Source: Xanthobacteraceae bacterium (GTDB lineage: Bacteria > Pseudomonadota > Alphaproteobacteria > Rhizobiales > Xanthobacteraceae). Taken from it: a DNA stretch of 13,751 nt. Position 1 is the first letter of the stretch. Every line of letters begins with the position of its first letter. A program made the translations under genes and the position numbers. The DNA lies in assembly GCA_030036975.1 (NCBI GenBank), contig JASHSE010000302.1, forward strand, positions 1 to 13,751, read 5' to 3'. Of the stretch, positions 13,129 to 13,751 are shown one piece after another. Below the pieces are notes generated by a model that worked only from the letters and a program-made list of their open reading frames with translations, was not told the DNA's origin and did not search any database.

Positions 13129-13751
13129 TCAGACGCCGAGCTTCTTCATGAGCAGTTCGTTGACGGCTTGCGGGTTCGCCTTGCCGCCCGATGCCTTCAT
13201 GACCTGACCGACGAACCAGCCGATCACCTTGGCATTAGCTTTGGCGGCGGCGACCTTGTCGGCGTTGTTGGCAATGATCTCGTCCACGATCGCCTCGATC
13301 GCCGAAACGTCGGTGACCTGCTTGAGCCCGCGCTGCTCGACGATCGCCGCCGGGTCGCCGCCCTCGTTCCAAACGATCTCGAACACGTCCTTGGCGATCT
13401 TTCCGGAGATCGTGCCTTGCGCAATCAGATCGAGAATGGAACCGAGCTGCGCTGCCGAGACCGGCATCGCCGTGATGTCCTTGCCTTCCTTGTTCAGCCG
13501 GCCAAGGAGTTCGTTGATCACCCAATTGACAGCGAGCTTACCGTCGCGCGTATTGCCGCCATCGCCGACGACACTTTCGAAATAGGTCGCCATGTCGCGC
13601 TCGGCGACCAGCACGCCGGCGTCGTATTCGGTGAGCGCGAAGTCGCGCATGAAGCGCGCCTTCTTCTCGTCCGGCAGCTCCGGCAGGCTTTGTTCCAGTT
13701 CGGCAATGAGCGACGGCGAAAGCTCGAGCGGCAACAGATCGGGATCCGGAA
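13129..13751 (-). CDS. gatB: Aspartyl/glutamyl-tRNA(Asn/Gln) amidotransferase subunit B, C-terminal part (partial, 5' end outside window)
   Basis: GatB binds the mischarged Glu-tRNA(Gln) or Asp-tRNA(Asn) and, with GatA and GatC, converts it to the correct amidated form in the cytoplasm. The visible ~206 residues begin PDPDLLPLELSPSLI, the conserved GatB segment, so the frame continues through the window edge and the TTG at 13734 is an internal Leu codon. Next come ELPDEKKARFMRDFALTEYDAGVLV and the helical tail domain with NWVINELLGRLN, GTISGKIAKDVFEIVWNEGG and GWFVGQVMKASGGKANPQAVNELL, ending LMKKLGV. This tail contacts tRNA and is complete. No disruption seen. No clear terminator follows the TGA. 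Confidence 0.97.
   Translation of the reverse strand, partial: PDPDLLPLELSPSLIAELEQSLPELPDEKKARFMRDFALTEYDAGVLVAERDMATYFESVVGDGGNTRDGKLAVNWVINELLGRLNKEGKDITAMPVSAAQLGSILDLIAQGTISGKIAKDVFEIVWNEGGDPAAIVEQRGLKQVTDVSAIEAIVDEIIANNADKVAAAKANAKVIGWFVGQVMKASGGKANPQAVNELLMKKLGV

Noticed and set aside
1..13751. CRISPR array, prophage, transposase or integrase
   Set aside because: No regularly spaced direct repeats and no open frame with transposase, integrase or phage features were found.

Overview
The window looks like chromosomal DNA of an alphaproteobacterium in the Hyphomicrobiales, probably near Bradyrhizobium/Rhodopseudomonas/Pseudolabrys. The pointers are a Rhizobiales-type Porin_2 porin whose precursor starts MKMVRSLLLGSAAGLV and whose mature part starts ADLPVKA, a GatB C-terminus, TPR proteins starting MNRKQRRA, and generally high GC. 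Genus assignment is inference.

Layout, left to right. (1) 34-4557, minus strand: a TPR-OGT-like glycosyltransferase (GT41) followed by a TPR protein fused to a class I SAM methyltransferase, read right to left. (2) 4696-6700, minus: a Porin_2 outer-membrane porin with its own terminator and a G-rich 5' leader, followed downstream by the eroded 3' end of a second porin that still carries its terminator. (3) 7101-7828, minus: a Phd-type antitoxin and PIN-domain toxin pair with a doubled ACTAGT box upstream. (4) 7929-8021, minus: tRNA-Ser(GCU) with encoded CCA. (5) 8160-10085, plus: a second TPR-methyltransferase, a shorter paralogue of the one at 34-2346, with REP-like palindromes on both sides. 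(6) 10114-10431, minus: a small Sel1-type protein convergent with it. (7) 10742-11200, plus: a secreted DUF2147 protein. (8) 11306-12082, minus: a YfcG/YghU-like glutathione transferase, separated from the DUF2147 gene by a double-hairpin repeat. (9) 12463-12537, minus: a 24-residue lysine-rich protein gene with a strong Shine-Dalgarno site and an inverted repeat in its leader. (10) 13129-13751, minus: the C-terminal part of gatB, running off the window.

How they may work together. Most genes are unrelated housekeeping or accessory units. The exception is the TPR group: one TPR-glycosyltransferase and two TPR-methyltransferases within 10 kb. The two methyltransferases share not only the catalytic domain but also a middle domain I cannot assign to a known family, and they differ by exactly four TPR units. 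In Caulobacter, FlmG (TPR plus OGT-like domain) glycosylates flagellins, so a TPR-guided glycosylation/methylation module acting on a protein or its glycan is a reasonable hypothesis, but no substrate gene lies in the window. This group is the best candidate here for an undescribed system.
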